Positions 21,489 to 21,580 of a stretch of 21,580 bases of DNA are shown here, piece after piece. Under the pieces are notes generated by a model. It was not told the origin of the DNA and did no database searches. It saw nothing but the letters and a program-made list of their open reading frames with translations. Source of the stretch: a virus. Numbering within the stretch: position 1 is the stretch's first letter; every line of letters starts with the position of its first letter. The stretch lies in IMG/VR virus record IMGVR_UViG_3300025728_000042, positions 1-21,580 of that record, one strand, 5' to 3'. A program made the translations under genes and the position numbers.

Positions 21489-21580
21489 CACAGGTCCGGG
21501 GTGCTCATGCGGGATCCGATCTCTTCGCCGTACACGGTGACTAGGTGGTAGCAGTCCTGACCGGTGACGTGGCAGAGAGG
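21488..21580 (-). CDS. 3' end of a small gene cut by the window edge
   Basis: The last 30 residues of a gene running off the right edge, ending at TGA 21490-21488. It contains CHVTGQDCYHLVTVYGEE, a Cys/His-containing segment that could be half of a zinc-binding motif. It overlaps the mini-protein ATG by 1 nt. Too little remains to name it. Confidence 0.45.
   Translation of the reverse strand, partial: PLCHVTGQDCYHLVTVYGEEIGSRMSTPDL

Noticed and set aside
1-21580. tRNA genes, CRISPR arrays, insertion sequences, integrase or attachment site
   Set aside because: I saw no cloverleaf, regularly spaced repeats, transposase or recombinase motifs. A covariance-model scan could still find a tRNA I missed.

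Overview
The window is part of a tailed bacteriophage (or prophage) genome with siphovirus architecture. It holds the head, tail, host-recognition and lysis modules, almost all read from the minus strand, so biological gene order runs from position 21580 down to 1. High GC content, GTG starts, GC-rich third positions, and a DUF732-like lipoprotein point to a phage of a high-GC actinobacterium. The SGNH tail proteins and the M23 endolysin would suit a host such as Microbacterium or a relative, but the host is an inference.

Layout, right to left. (1) 21580-20982: the end of a truncated small gene, a 43-aa Cys-rich mini-protein and an HNH endonuclease. (2) 20859-16974: small terminase, large terminase, portal and a MuF-like minor capsid protein, nearly all overlapping. 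(3) 16884-15176: scaffold and an HK97-fold major capsid protein carrying an extra inserted domain of about 95 residues. (4) 15158-13805: four neck proteins (adaptor, head closure, gp10-like, tail terminator). (5) 13722-8444: major tail protein, a G/GT tail-chaperone pair with a complete -1 frameshift signal, tape measure, distal tail protein and Gp37-like hub protein. (6) 8454-7834: a beta-repeat tail-tip protein, followed by a lone plus-strand lipoprotein gene (7406-7837) and a terminator. (7) 7274-4858: four tail-tip or fibre proteins, including a collagen-like one and an SGNH hydrolase. (8) 4797-2785: M23 endolysin plus three consecutive small membrane proteins. (9) 2785-104: a hypothetical tail protein and a large second SGNH-containing fibre, closed by a strong terminator.

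The modules follow the standard siphovirus assembly line: terminase fills a scaffolded procapsid, neck proteins join it to a tail built on the tape measure with G/GT chaperones, and tail-tip esterase-like proteins meet the envelope. The endolysin and membrane proteins then lyse the host. No integrase, repressor or replication gene is in the window, so lifestyle cannot be decided here.

I did not find a wholly new multi-gene system. The most interesting signals are regulatory. They are an RNA element before the tail-chaperone gene whose hairpin loop is exactly complementary to that gene's ribosome-binding site; an internal start in the endolysin that would release a free C-terminal domain; the frameshift signal with a nested downstream structure; the antisense lipoprotein moron; and the capsid insertion.
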